Source: Gibbula magus (Eukaryota; Mollusca; Gastropoda; Trochida; Trochidae). From it: a stretch of 64,000 bases of DNA. Below the pieces are notes generated by a model. It ran no database searches, was not told where the DNA came from, and saw nothing but the letters and a program-made list of their open reading frames with translations. Both the position numbers and the translations under genes were made by a program. The stretch covers positions 83,899,436 through 83,963,435 of the forward strand of contig OW388291.1 in NCBI GenBank assembly GCA_936450465.1, given 5' to 3'. Of the stretch, positions 1-12,676 are shown piece after piece (the stretch's first letter is position 1; every line of letters starts with the position of its first letter).

Positions 1-305
1 GCTTGGGCTTAGTCCTGCTCCATGACTGTGTAAAACTAAGAGCCTTTAATACAGTCTAGATCTTTATTCGGCAACTCTAGATGAACTGAATATACATGAC
101 TGAATATGGAACTGAAAGTATTAAAAAATATATAATCAAATGGATGAATGTACAGTAATTATAACAAATCCATATACTTAATTTTAGTCTAGCTTGTGCT
201 CAACAGTGTCAAACGCTGTCGAAAGATCTAAGAGAATAAAAGTTGTATGACACACTCGGTCGTGTTATAATTATAATTCTACATGTTTCACCTCTCCATC
301 CTCAG

Positions 306-3300
306 ACTGATCTGCTTCGAGCTGACGAACAGTGGAACGCTGGAGGAGTTCCTGCACAGCCTGGACACGCCCCTCCCGGAGCCCTGTCAGAGAACCCTCA
401 TTCACGACGTGGCGGAGGGGCTGTCGTGTCTGCATCAACACAACATCTTACACCGACGTCTCACCTCCACCTGTGTCTACCTGAAAGGGTCCCTCCAGGT
501 GAGTACTGCTCCACAAACAATAAGGACACACATCATAGCCAGTTCTCGGCCTCGAATCTGATTTGATATCAGCTTGGCCTAGTCAAAGTTTTAGCCGTGT
601 GACAAAATAAAAAAACAAAAAAAAATAGAATTGCCGAAGTTAACGACTAAGCATTCATGAAACGTAAATTGATAACCGGAAGTATATGAAAAGCGAAAGT
701 ATGAGCCTAGAAAAATAGCGAACTCAAGCAATAGCAAGGTGGTGAAGGTGCTCGTGTTTTGCACATGCGCAGTGACTGGATTCTTAGCAAGTATATATCG
801 ACAGCTGCATGAGCATATATACTGATACAGTTACATCGTTCAAACAGTTTAGTTTCATTTAGATAGGCCTGGCAATTTGTTTAGCATGAATAATTTCACA
901 TTCCATACTTATTTGCCATTTGCATTATTATACCAAATATGATCTTGTTTACCAAAAGTGTGTAACTGATAGCCTACAGTCGAGACACGCAATCCCATTA
1001 ATGTGGGGAGGACTAATAGTTTCACTAATGCTATGTAAATTATCCACAGCAAAATGGCCCAGCTAACAAAGAGGAAGCAACTATCGGTTCAAAGCGTATC
1101 CAGTGTCTCAATTGCCTATTTAACATTTATAATGGGTATTCAGGGGCCGTTTTGAGTCCGTCTATCCCTGAATGTACATTTACATATATGTCTACATCAC
1201 ACCTATACCACCTCTGAATACAGACTAGGGAACATTCCTTGGCAGTAATCGTTATAACGAAGATTGGCATCCATCCAAATGCGTCCAAAATCATGAAAGA
1301 GATTTTGTGAGATGTTTGTCGATCGATAATTCGACATTTGATTTAAGGATGAGTGTGATCGATTTGAAGATTAACTTGTCAACATTTTGATAACAGAAAG
1401 TACACAGTCTTACTCAGTGTCTCACCTGTGATCATATTGTCACGAGGTATGTGCACGAGCGGGTGATATTAGGTACAGGTTCTTGTCTTATTTAAATACA
1501 CGAGGCTCTAGATGAGTTCACAGGTTGTAACAGCGTTCTCTTGGAAATAATTTATTTAAAAGTGGAGTCTATATCAAATTAACATTTCTATGTATCATAG
1601 TTATTTTGGAAATGAATCCATCATAATGATTCATTCGAGTGACTTGAAACAACTGGTACATGGAAGCTCACCCCTGAATGCACAGTGAGAGATATACAGC
1701 AGTTTATGGCTGAAAGGAAAGAAAATTTAACTTTTCCCAAAATATAACCAGTGGAAATATAAAATAGTAAAATAAAAAAGAACACAGAAGTAGCTTTTGA
1801 TGAAAGTTACATGAAAAAGAAAATGATGAAGTCAACAAATCACAACACAGAAGTAGCTTCATTCATTCTAGCTATGATAAAGTACGAAATATAAATAATC
1901 GCCAAAAATTAAAAAATTCACCAAATCGTGTTATATTTTGCAATGCACCTCTCCTAGTGGTGAAGAAGACATGTGCCACATTTGAAAAGGATGAGATGAA
2001 TAGTTTTTCTGTAATCGAACAGACAAAAAATGTTCATAATATGACTTAGTTACAGTTATGAAAGTTACATGAAAAACAAAATGATGAAGTCAACAAATCA
2101 CAACACAGAAGTAGCTTCATTCATTCTAGCTCCGAATATGATGTAGTAAAAAAATATAAAAATTCGTCAAAAATTAAAAAATTCACCAAATCGTGTTAAA
2201 TTTTGCAATGCAGCTCTCCTAGTGGTGAAGAAGGCATGTGCCACATTTGAAAAGGATGAGATGAATAGTTTTTCTGTAATCGAACAGACAAAAAATGTTC
2301 ATAATATGACTTAGTTAAAAATAGAAAAAAATCGCCAAAAAATGAAAAAATCAATAATTCGGTTTAAACTTCGCACTGCACCTCTCCTAGTTGTGAAGAA
2401 GACATGTACCAAATTTGAAAAGGATGAGATGAATAGTTTTTCCGTAATCGATCGGACAGAAATTGTCTTCGGACGGACGGACGGAATCATTGGTATTACT
2501 ATATACCCCCGACCTTTTTAGGTCGGGGGTATTATAAACGTTCAGTAAAACACTATCTCCTTAAGCAACTATTACAGCGACTACTATCGACAATAGAAAA
2601 CGTACTGATTATATACTGCTAATGATTCAATTTTTATAGTTTTCTCTAAAAATTATTTGGGAGAAATTCTAGATTGTTTTACAAATGGTATCATCCAGTC
2701 CGTATGCACTGGCGCCAAACTTACTTATATAATACTCTATAACCATGGTGTAATAACTTGTGCTGAAACTTCCCAATAGTAAAAGAAGTAATGTGATCAT
2801 TCATAAACACTTCCCTTATATTTCTTAAAGTAAATATATATAGAGAAAGTTGAGAGGAAGGAAATGAAACTTGTCAGTGAATATCTCACAATGTCAGACC
2901 AACTTATCCTACTGCAGCAGATGATTTAATGTAGAAGTCTCTGATTTATCTCTTGTATTCCTTCTGTCATGGGTTATCTGGACTTGTGTTGGCATGGGAT
3001 CAACAAGTCAATGTACCTTGCAAGGGCCAACATAACCATGTTGCTAATCTTGTCGGAAAAACTTATAAATTTAATGCCTTTTTAAACACGTCAGAATGTC
3101 AAATTTATTCTCATGATTTGCATTAAAAGATGAATCGACCAGAATCAATGTACTTCGCCTTCTTCTTAAATACATAAGACATACCTAAAATAAATATATG
3201 AAATAATAATGTAAAATGTACGTAAAATGTAAGTTAGCAATGTAATTGATTCTTAAAATATTCTTCATTTCAGTGCATGGTACTCCGTGCTGCGCTGGGA

Positions 3301-6300
3301 GACTTCGAGTCTGCGCAGATCTACGGTACTCTCCAGGGCGGATCCTCCACCAGTTCAGCCGTCAGCAAGAAACACTTCTTCCTCCCCGACATTCGGGCAT
3401 TTGCTCTGGTTTCCTTGGAGATCATCAGCTACGTGTGCAAGAAGAGACAGGAAGGGAACCAGCCGTTCCGGAAGACGCGCAGTGAGGTCCTGAGTCCTCA
3501 TCGTGCCCACAAGCAGCTGGGTCGGGGGAGGGACACGTGGAGGGAGAAGGCACACAAGTCTCGGAGTCTGGACGAGAGAGCTTTCAAGGGGGAGATGGGG
3601 AACACAGACCCTGCGTTCATCGGGTCCTTGGTCAGTGTGAAGGAGGTGGGCGCACATCCTAATGTACCCGAGGAAGTGACTTGGGCGCAACATGTCCGCC
3701 GTGTCGAGGTCAGTGCTAAATCAAAAACACCAACTGGTTACCAGCAACAGAGCAAAATTACTGAAGTCGCTCGTCTTCAGTCTGTGGGAAGCTCTTCCAT
3801 GTGTGCACTGGAGGATGACAGACATACGGTAGTGAAACCAGTGCAAGGGTTCAGAGCTGAGTCCCGTATGTATGACAATGACTACGAGGAGATTGAAGAA
3901 ATTACAGAGGAGATTCAGCGGAACCAGGTGGCAATCCAAGAGGTCCGATACCCTAGGAAAGATAACAGAGACCAGTGGAACAAATACCCAGAAGACAGAT
4001 ACTATGAAGTGCCAATTGAAATGTCCAGACCTCGCTTCATCGACCAGACTGTGAAACCTGCTCTACCCTCACGGAACATTCCTGGAGGAGGTGCATTCCA
4101 CAGATCAGACCCCCTGCGCCACTCTGCATCGTCCGTCAGTACCCTGGAGGACATCGAGGAGGAAGTTGTCATGGAGACGAATGGTCACGTGACAAAGGCT
4201 CTAAAGGATCTGTGGCTGAAGCAGGAGGCGGAAAAGAAGGAGAAGCTTATGATGTCCTATAATGAGAGGATGAGGAAGGAACTGAAAGACGTGTTTATTA
4301 GGAAAATACGAAAAGGTAGAGGTGGAGGGGTTACTGAGGAAATGGTGCATGAACTTTCACGTCCTATGTCAGCACGGGACGATTATCAGACCGCAGGAAC
4401 AACTATCGTTGTACCGTTTTCTGAGGACGTGCAGTCAGTGGATAGCGAACAGAAGCGTCCCCATACTGCACACGCTGGCACAAGACCCGTCTATAGGTCA
4501 GGGAAGAAGCGACCCGCTCCTCCACCTCCGACATCTCGACCTTCAACAGCAGCGGACGCAAATAGACCACAAACTCGTCCTCAAACAGCCGGGAACGGAA
4601 TCAAGAAGTCTCAAGCTAGGACAAAGCTAAAAAAAGCACTAGGACAAAGGCAAAACTCTGGCTTAATAACAAAAGAAACTCGAGGTCAAAGCGCTGCTGG
4701 TGTTGAAATGAAATATGCAGCCGTGAAAAAAATACCTCAGATTAAAGAAACATTAAGTGAAGGGGCTTCTGCAGCACCTACTACGCCAGTATCTCAAACT
4801 CAAACTCAACCTCATCCTGCGGTAGTGCCCGCAGGTCGTGTCGGCCAGTTTTCAAGTTTCAGCAGCACTGACAGCCTTGGCAGCAGCTTCTATAGACACT
4901 CGCCCCGGAAGGGAGACACGTCTCTCACTAGCGGTGAACTCACCTCTCTCTCCTCTCAAGCAGACACCACAGTGGCCTGTCCGGACACGGCCCAGGTGAT
5001 TGAGATTGTGCAGGAGGATGACGTCAGAGTGCCAGTGAAGAATGGAAAGGTGATAGATAGTGGGTTCGACAGTGCATCTGTCACCAGTGATGTGTCGGAC
5101 GAGGTCACTTTAGTGGACGGGAGATCATGTTCATGTTCCTGTCCTACCGGAAGCTACACCACCGAGACCTGTAGCACCTGTCAGTGCTCCATCTCACCCA
5201 CAGCGGGCATGCACACCCGGCCTCTCTACCCGCGCCGTGTTAACACGGACTCTTTCTCTTCCTATGACTCCACTGACCTCGACCAGAAGCTTGAACGTCT
5301 GCGACATGGAGGGGAGGTAACTCAAACAGCAGATATCATTGGCCCTGACGAACAGTATCCAATGGAAACAACAACAAAGGCAGTGAAACCTGTGAAACCG
5401 GCCAGGCATCATGGAAAGATTGTATCGAAACCGTTACATACGAGAAAGAATGACTTTGGAAATGCATCAAAGCGATACAAGGAGTTACGGAAGAAAGGGG
5501 TCCCTATGCGTGTTTCAGTTGTGTCTAGTGCTTCTTCTCAGGATGTGTCAGACGCTACAGACTGGGAGTCCTACATGGAGTCCACGGCGGAGGTTATTGA
5601 AGAGGAGGACGATGTTGTCAACGATGACAATGACGACGAACTGTTCAAAGCTCTGGACCAACACGGTGTCTTCGAAGTTTCAGATTCTGACTCGTCAATT
5701 TGTGCCAATCCAACATACAATAAGAAGCCCGTGGCAATAGTGCATGGTACGAAGCGACAGCGACAGAAAGTGAACCGAACGAACTCAATGATACTTGATG
5801 ATATTATCCGAGAACTGCCAGACGAGCTGACGGGCGTGTCCTCTTTAGAGGACGAGACCCAGTCGTTCCTGCACCACTCGGAGCCGGGAGTCAAGGAGCA
5901 GTGCGAGGAACAGGAGGTGGATATGGCGGTGGAGATTCCCTTTGAACAGTCCTCAGTCGTGGACGCTGAGCTGGTGATAGACCGTCTCTTCACCAAAAGG
6001 AACACGCTCAAACACAAGGGTAGTCTGCAGGATGTCATGGACCCCATTCTCGGATTCGACGAGACTTTGATACGAGAACTTGCTGGACCCGCAGGCACAG
6101 GGCTCGCTGACCAGAGAGCAGAGTTCAGAGCTCAGATGATGAAGGGATTGACAGAGACTCATGTCCTCTCCTGCAAAGAGCTCACGTCCAAGGTTCCTCT
6201 TGTGTCCATGTCGGAGCTCTTCCCCGCGTCCAACGGTCAGTTCAGGGTACTCCGCTCCAAACTGGAGAAGGTGGGAAACTTCGGTACCATTGGAAAACAG

Positions 6301-7098
6301 GTAAACACAAAACACGTCTTACATTTATTATATACTTTTAATAATCCACTCAGGTTCTCGATTCTGATAAAGATCAGTCCATATCGTTTACCACATATAT
6401 TACAGCAATACGTTACATTAAGCTGTGTTTCTGTTTGGTTTCAATAACGTAGCATGTATAGTTTAATATTACACAAATGGAGTAAGCTGTGTGTATGCAA
6501 TTATCAACAACTTTTTGATTAGATTTCTTGATAGATGTTATTTCTCAACTGGGGTGGGTCATTTCCATTGCTGATGTTAACAATATCAGCTTGATGCAAG
6601 TATTGCACAATGGCCATGATGGCTACATCTTTGGAAGCTTACATGGCATATACATATTTCAGGTTGTTAAAATATCGGGACATGATAATCGTTGATAAAA
6701 TAAACAACAGAAATTTACAGGAATATATTCCATATCTTATGTATGTTTAAGTCGTAGGGATAATATAAGACTAACCCTACAGATACAGTTCACATAATTC
6801 CAGAACGGATTACAATGTCCGATTTATTTTCACGAAAGTAGTACAATGTTTAACTCTTGTTAACATTAAGAATTACAATGTTCTACTTAGTTCGTTAAAT
6901 ATAACAGTATGTTACTCTTGTTTAAATGTAGCGTTACTATTATTTATATGTTTAAATTGGTTTCCTCACCACATACGGTGTTTTTGTTGTGTCCAGCTCC
7001 TCGACACGGTGCAGTTGTGTTGGGTCAGCGACAGTCCTCCATCCGCGTCCGAGCTGGTCAACAGATTGCTGGACAGTGTTACTGAGACGGAGCTGTGA
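306..7098 (+). CDS. Large pseudokinase-like protein, 3' part of gene (3 exons, 5' end outside window)
   Basis: Exons 306-498, 3274-6300 and 6997-7098 join with consistent GT/AG sites (both junctions phase 0) and give about 1106 residues before the TGA at 7096-7098. Exon 306-498 resembles kinase subdomains V-VIb: a GTLEEFL segment, then DVAEGLSCLHQHNILHRRL, in which the HRD aspartate is Arg and the usual K..N is missing. The next exon opens with LGDFESAQ in place of DFG (Glu for Gly) and, at about 3388, DIRAFALVSLEI, which looks like subdomain IX. The last exon (LLDTVQLCWVSDSP) looks like subdomain XI, with the RP(S/T) arginine absent. The protein is therefore probably catalytically dead and likely a scaffold. 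I cannot assign it to a named family. Earlier exons (N-lobe) must lie left of position 1. No AATAAA was noticed just after the stop; ATTAAA occurs near 7315 and 7455. Confidence 0.75.
1780..2532. repeat. Tandem-repeat element ending in a 13-bp G/C hairpin
   Basis: Units containing CTCTCCTAGTGGTGAAGAAG recur at about 1950, 2214 and 2382 (spacings 264 and 168). The longer unit also repeats TGAAAGTTACATGAAAAA at about 1801 and 2059. After the units come GGACGGACGGACGGA (2471-2485) and a perfect inverted repeat, 2503-2515 with 2520-2532, loop TTTT. Tandem units, a (GGAC)n tail and a terminal hairpin are the layout of non-autonomous repeats common in molluscs (inference). It lies in the intron between the first two pseudokinase exons. 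I see no coding content in the rest of 499-3273. Confidence 0.7.
3274..6300 (+). CDS. 3.0-kb exon encoding a disordered insert within the pseudokinase
   Basis: The acceptor is TTTCAG before 3274 and the donor is CAG|GTAAAC at 6301. After about 58 kinase-like residues the exon encodes roughly 950 residues rich in Ser, Thr, Pro, Glu and Lys. Visible features, in order: a charged, probably helical stretch (EIEEITEEIQRNQ); a Lys/Glu helix (KQEAEKKEKLMM); a Pro-rich basic part (RPAPPPPTSRPST, then RPQTRPQTAG); a Cys cluster (CSCSC...CSTCQC, about 5125-5190); and an acidic run (EEEDDVVNDDNDDELFKAL, about 5600-5650). No transmembrane helix was seen. An open frame of more than 1000 codons in AT-rich DNA shows that the exon is real. 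The open frame beyond 6300 (to 6447) is intron read-through. Confidence 0.8.
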
Positions 7099-9461
7099 AA
7101 CTGTAGGCTGCAGACTCTGAAACAGTAAAATAAGACATCGAGGCTGGATCTTGTACCTCTTCTGTCATAGAGAATCAAGTGAAGACCTGCGGCACAACAA
7201 GATAGAACTTGGCAAGATACAAACCGTGCATAAGGCTTTCTAGTGTTGTTAAAGCTCGCAACTTATGTTGGAAGATGAGCTGTCACCATTCCTATGCTCT
7301 TGGTGGCTGCAAGTGATTAAAAGCTCGTGAATTGAACACTGGGACTCCGACGCAGTGTACTGCAAAGACTGAGCGACACCGAGAGAGAAATGCGTTCACT
7401 GGTGCAGTGAAAAGTAGCCAGCCAAAAGATGTTATTTTGTTAATTTAAAAGCAACATTAAAGACAAATCTCAAATATCTACCAGCCCAGACCAAAAGTTT
7501 CAAGGTTTCATAAACAGTTAAAAGAAGCGTAATACGATAAACGATTCACCTTATGAGAAAACTGAAATAGTGAACACCTCAGCAACTTCGAAAAGTAATT
7601 ACGCGTTAGTGCACTTATTCGAAAACTGTGTGTAATTCTGAAGGAACACTGTAGGAACTAAACCATCAATCAAACAATATGTCCGTGATTTCATCAAGTG
7701 TTACAATCCTGGTGGGTAGATTCGTTATGTTTTTAGGTCAGTCAAAACTATAGATCCAGAACGTAATTGACGTATCCTGGTTTACCGTTGAAGTTCACTT
7801 TAAATACAGACGAGGACCAGTGACAACCAGAGGGTGCTTGGACTTCATGTTTATAGATGCTGCTCTATCAACTCAATGTGTTTGAAACTGGGTCGTCCAC
7901 TTCCCTTTGCAGCGAGCAGGCGCCTGCCATGACATGTTGAATATTGATGAATGACTTTTAATCATGATTTGTATCTTATCTGTGATAATTCTGTGATATT
8001 TGCGAAATTATTGTGTTATAACATTGATATTTCTTGTACATTTTCGTATTTTTATATACTTATTATGTTATCTCCAGTGATACTGTGTTATTTGTTTGCA
8101 AGTTGCTGATCTATTTAACAACTTTCTATATGGTATTTCCACATGCCGTTTATGTTACAAAAGTACTCTATTATCAAACATCAGTGTATGCGTATGTAAA
8201 TAATCCTGTTCTTAAACTGCAATTTTAGTTTCATTTCATTAATGTATGGTAATTCAAAACGATGATGTTTTAAATGTCTGCTGTCCTTCTATAGCATGTA
8301 GAAGTAGCATGTCTGACTGTTACATCTACAACAATATCTCGATGATGTAACACGATAAGGAATTATAATTTATCTTATTAAACTGATAGGATATATCGAT
8401 CGAGTGTTTGAGATGAAGCGATACAATGCCCTGTTGTCATGATCTATATGACTCATAATGATATCACGTCAAATCCGATGCATCAAAATGCTATGACATC
8501 ATAGACTTGAAGACATCACAATGGTGTGTCTGTCCTCATCGTAATGCTACTCTGTTCAGAGATTTTGCGCTGCTAAACTTTTCATTGTAAACTGAATGAA
8601 TTGGATAATAATATAAACTTACCCTCGTCTCTCCTGATATCAAATACATCAACACACTTAGATGAAAAGTAAGCATATCCATAGCATGCCTAATACATAC
8701 AATACATAATACTATGCAATACATCCGAATGCTCCGTCCGTCCATTTACTTCCGTATTGGCATTATATCTGCGATTCCATCCTGCGATTGTGTAAGATAT
8801 TACGATATATTTTAGTTTATTATTCAAACTTTCTCAATGGTTAACATTTTCACAATAGCTCACTTTACTGAGTATGTATAACATAAATGAAGATGTGTCA
8901 AGTTGAATGTGTTGATTCTTTTTTGTGTGTGTGACAAACATCGTATTATAAAACAAAGTAATAGCCAAAGGCCCGCTCTTAGCATCATTTTAGTCTAGCC
9001 ATCGTCTCAACCGGTCCATCTAAGTTGAGGCATGTTCTCTATTCGCCTACATCTCGATTCGCCTACAGTATTAATACAACAGTTCATTGTCTGATGACCA
9101 CTGATTACGCAGTGATAAACTGTACCGTCATCCCTATGATGTGAGAGTGGACTCATCTGGTGGAAAGAACAAAATGCCTTTGATAAATTAAGGGATTTAG
9201 GCCTACTTCGGAAAGTTTGGGTACATCGAATGCCTACACAGAGATAACGGTATACGGTTATTCTATAAATAATTCTTTACCTAACGTGGCCTATGATTGT
9301 GAATGAAAGCATAGAAAACGACAAAACTAAACCAACAAACATGGGTAGATCTAGCAGGTGTCTTAGTCGTCAAAAAAGCGAACGAATTCCTTTCTGTACC
9401 ACCAATTTGAGAATATTTTATGGACGCTTCAAGACTTAAATGTGCAGGATTGTCCGGGTCT
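7099..9461. other. Pseudokinase 3' UTR and intergenic DNA, no gene seen
   Basis: AT-rich sequence after the pseudokinase stop. Only short chance open frames occur and none resembles a known domain. The start presumably holds the 3' UTR, whose end I cannot place. Confidence 0.5.
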
Positions 9462-9470
9462 GGATTTAGT

Positions 9471-10032
9471 CCATCCTCGATAATCCAGCGCTATTGTTCC
9501 GATAAATCTACACACAAGCGCTGGAAAACAGTAAGGGTATTTATCCTTAACCTAGTTACCTCCCTTCGCAATGACTCAGCGAAACGCTTGCTTTCTAACA
9601 ACCAATGAGATCACTTGAAATCAAGGGTGAAATAACAAGCACTCTCGTGTCAGGATCTTGGCTTTCGCAGTAGCACAGCACAGCACAGGGGTTTTAATCA
9701 TTTACCTCCACCCGTTTTGATGGACATGAATACACCCTTCTCACGTACAGACTTCTTAAAACTTTCTTTTGAGTTTCTGTCAGGTTTTCTACGCTGAATG
9801 TGTTACACATTTTATCGTAATCCAGTGAGTGAGCCATGTTTGTTTCTATAAACAACGGTAGTGATGCGTTTTGATTGGTCGAGTTGTTTACGCAGATAGT
9901 GTCTGCGTTTCGTTTCTGATTGGATAACATGGACCCAAGGGAGGTAACTAGGTTAGGGATAAATACCCTTACTGTTTTCCAGCGCTTGTGTGTAGATTTA
10001 TCGGAACAATAGCGCTGGATTATCGAGGATGG
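9471..10032. mobile_element. Foldback MITE with 96-bp inverted repeats
   Basis: The left arm 9471-9566 (CCATCCTCGATAATCC...) matches the reverse complement of 9937-10032 with one visible mismatch (CCTTAA versus CCCTAA). The element is flanked by ATTTAGT at 9464-9470 and 10033-10039. If the last two bases of the right arm are assigned to the duplication, the flank is the 9-mer GGATTTAGT. Long arms with a 9-bp duplication suggest a Mutator-like non-autonomous element (inference). It has no open frame of note. Confidence 0.85.
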
Positions 10033-10202
10033 ATTTAGTCAGGCAGAATGGTGCAGAAAGTCAATTGTGCACTTTGGGTGAAAAGTACAAAACTTAAAAC
10101 AAAGATAGCTTATGGTATTTTGATTAAATTTGGTCTGAGGGCCAAGTCAATTTCGATCCAAGATGGCCGCCAAATTAAAAATGGCCGCCACTGTTTAAAA
10201 CG

Positions 10203-12555
10203 TAGGGTAGACCGGGGCAAAGTGCGCCCCCGGGGCAAAGTGACCAAACGGTTTATTTTTAGAATGAACAGCCGATGACACTATCAGTTTCTATCTACCC
10301 ATCACAGATGACGTAAATCATCGTACAAATTGATGACGTCATGAGCAGTCAGAAGCAAATCGACAGAAGGGCGAAAAATTTGATATTGAACGTTTTCATG
10401 TAAATATCGGGAGACAATATCATAATTGATAGATACATTTTCTATCACCGGAGCTAAATAATCACTTTCTAGGTGAAAACAGATTATCTTAGGTTACAAT
10501 TTTCATGTTTGTAATCACTTGGTGTCCGATCTAATTTCTTCTATTTCCATTTTAAAAAGGTATATGCTTTGGGGCAAAGTGCGCCGCCCCGGCGCGCTTT
10601 ACCCCAATGCAGTTTGTTATGTTGGACCTTCAAATGTATTCAGAATAAGCTAGAATCAGTGTCAGGTTAATACCTTTTAAAGGCCACTCTTTCCACCAAT
10701 AATCAAAATAAATGGAACAATTCTGTAACTTGGCATGGTGCAAGTTGAATATGTATTTTTTTAAATTCAAAGAGGAAAAGTGCGGACCTTTTTCTGCAAA
10801 ATGTTATTTATTGTAGTAATGTCTCAAAAACAGTCAGGGCACGCTTGTTTGATTTTGTTAGTTACTTTAATAAACATTATGGTCATCATTCAGAGTGTTA
10901 GGTTAGTTTTGTTTTCTTTAAACATTGGAATGTTAATAGATTAGAAATGTTATGTAATTTGTAAGTTTAGTGTCAGCCTTATATGATGAAAATACAATAT
11001 CGACAATGGATTCTGCAGAAATAACTTCAAAAGTCCTGTTCAAGAATAGAACCTTTTTTTTTAAAGTTTAAAATATGAAAACAATTAACAATTCAAATAT
11101 GAAAATGTACTGCTGAAGACTCATAAACATATATGTCACGGACCCATTTTCTGAGATAATTGGTGCTGAAGTTCAATATTTATGGAAAACAATTGACAAA
11201 GGAAGATAACTCTTCAGTGGAAAATATTTGTATTTTATTACATCATTTATCTATATAAGGTTATATAGCAAATATCATTATCACCATAAAACACAAACTA
11301 TTCACACAGCCATAACACCATTACCTTTCTTTATTAAGATAGAAAGATGATTTGATTTTAAATGTTTCTGGGCATGGACAATTGTTAGAACTGTCTTTAA
11401 TAGTTATGCTAACGATAGGTCATTCTTTGTTTTATCAGACCTTCGAAGGGTATTTAAACGTTTGCACTTGAAAATGTGTTTTCAACAAATGTTAAATTTG
11501 TTACTTTTTTCTTTTGTTTGACAAGTGTGGTTGCCGTTCACTGGAACATAAGACGTCCCCAAATATACTACGTGCAAAAGAAACGACCACATACACAATG
11601 CAATATATTTCATTCCACAGGCGATTGAAACAGCGTCTTCAGAACTCAGCAATACTTTATATGAATTTTCAAAAATCATCTCTTCATATTTATGAGAAAG
11701 ATACGTTTAAATAAATTTTTTGAAATCTCCTTAATTAGACCAGAAAGAAGAGTCAAAAGCATTTTTTAGCTTGTTTTGTGACGTCCTACAGTAATGATGC
11801 ATCAACAAATTGAAATCCAAGAAGTTATTTATGTTGAAGACACCTTTTAGTACTTAAATATCTACTTTTTATTTGTTTTAAACTTAAAAGCAAATATTGT
11901 GGTAAAAAAACATCTTGAAAAAGCGATTTTAACTCCCCATGTGTATTTGAACAGTCTGAATAAATAAAAGTATCATACTCTGAAGGTTGAAATTGTGAGT
12001 ACTACTTAACAAAACATGTGTCTATCAAATGCATTCACAATATACTTTCTACGACATCAATATTCATTTTCTGCTCTTTTTAAAATGTCTGGATGTTTCA
12101 CTTGCACGTCAGTAGTTTTTTTTATATAAACTTTTCTTTTTTTCTGTTCTCGGCATATAGGCCTACAATCCGTTCATCCAAAAGTTCGTTCTGTTTCTGG
12201 TAGAACTAAAAATCAATTGACCTAAAGTATACATGGTATTCTGTACAGTTTATAATGAACTGTTTACCGTTTCAAAAAAATTCAGCGTCGTTTGAACCCA
12301 CATTAGGAAGACGGGGCAAAGCGCCCACCATGGGCCACTTTGTCCCGGACCACGGGGCAAAGTGGCCCATGTTTAAAAAAAAACATTTTTCCTTCTACGC
12401 CGAAAACGATGGTGACCAGAAGTAAAAGAGCGTGTTATTTTTATACTCCAAAACTAACTTCTCCCGAAGGTCTAAAGATACGCAGCTAAAAATTGTATAG
12501 TTTCCAAAAAATGCCTTGCAAAGTTAAAGGGCGCGCTTTGCCCCGGTCTCCCTTT
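10203..12555. mobile_element. 2.35-kb element with GGGGCAAAG(T/C)G terminal repeats inserted in the left arm
   Basis: The left end, from 10203, reads TAGGGTAGACCGGGGCAAAG. The right end, to 12552, reads in complement GGGAGACCGGGGCAAAGCG. Further copies of the GGGGCAAAG motif lie inside near both ends (10568-10612 and 12311-12372). The flanks rejoin into the left arm of the surrounding element, which has no such insertion in its right arm, so this is a secondary insertion. No transposase-like open frame was recognised. The target duplication is unclear. Confidence 0.7.
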
Positions 12556-12676
12556 TACATGTTTATGTATATGTAATGATACTTTCATGCTATTTTATTT
12601 GTTTATGCTAGCTTAGAACCCCAGAAATACAAGGATTGATATTGTATTGATAAATACTCTTTTGACGATGGTACAC

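Noticed and set aside
5571..6098. 175-residue minus-strand frame opposite the pseudokinase exon
   Set aside because: Shadow of the long plus-strand exon; low-complexity Ser-rich complement with no independent support.
8034..8228. 64-residue hydrophobic frame downstream of the pseudokinase
   Set aside because: AT-rich chance frame of Phe/Tyr/Val codons with no splice or family support.
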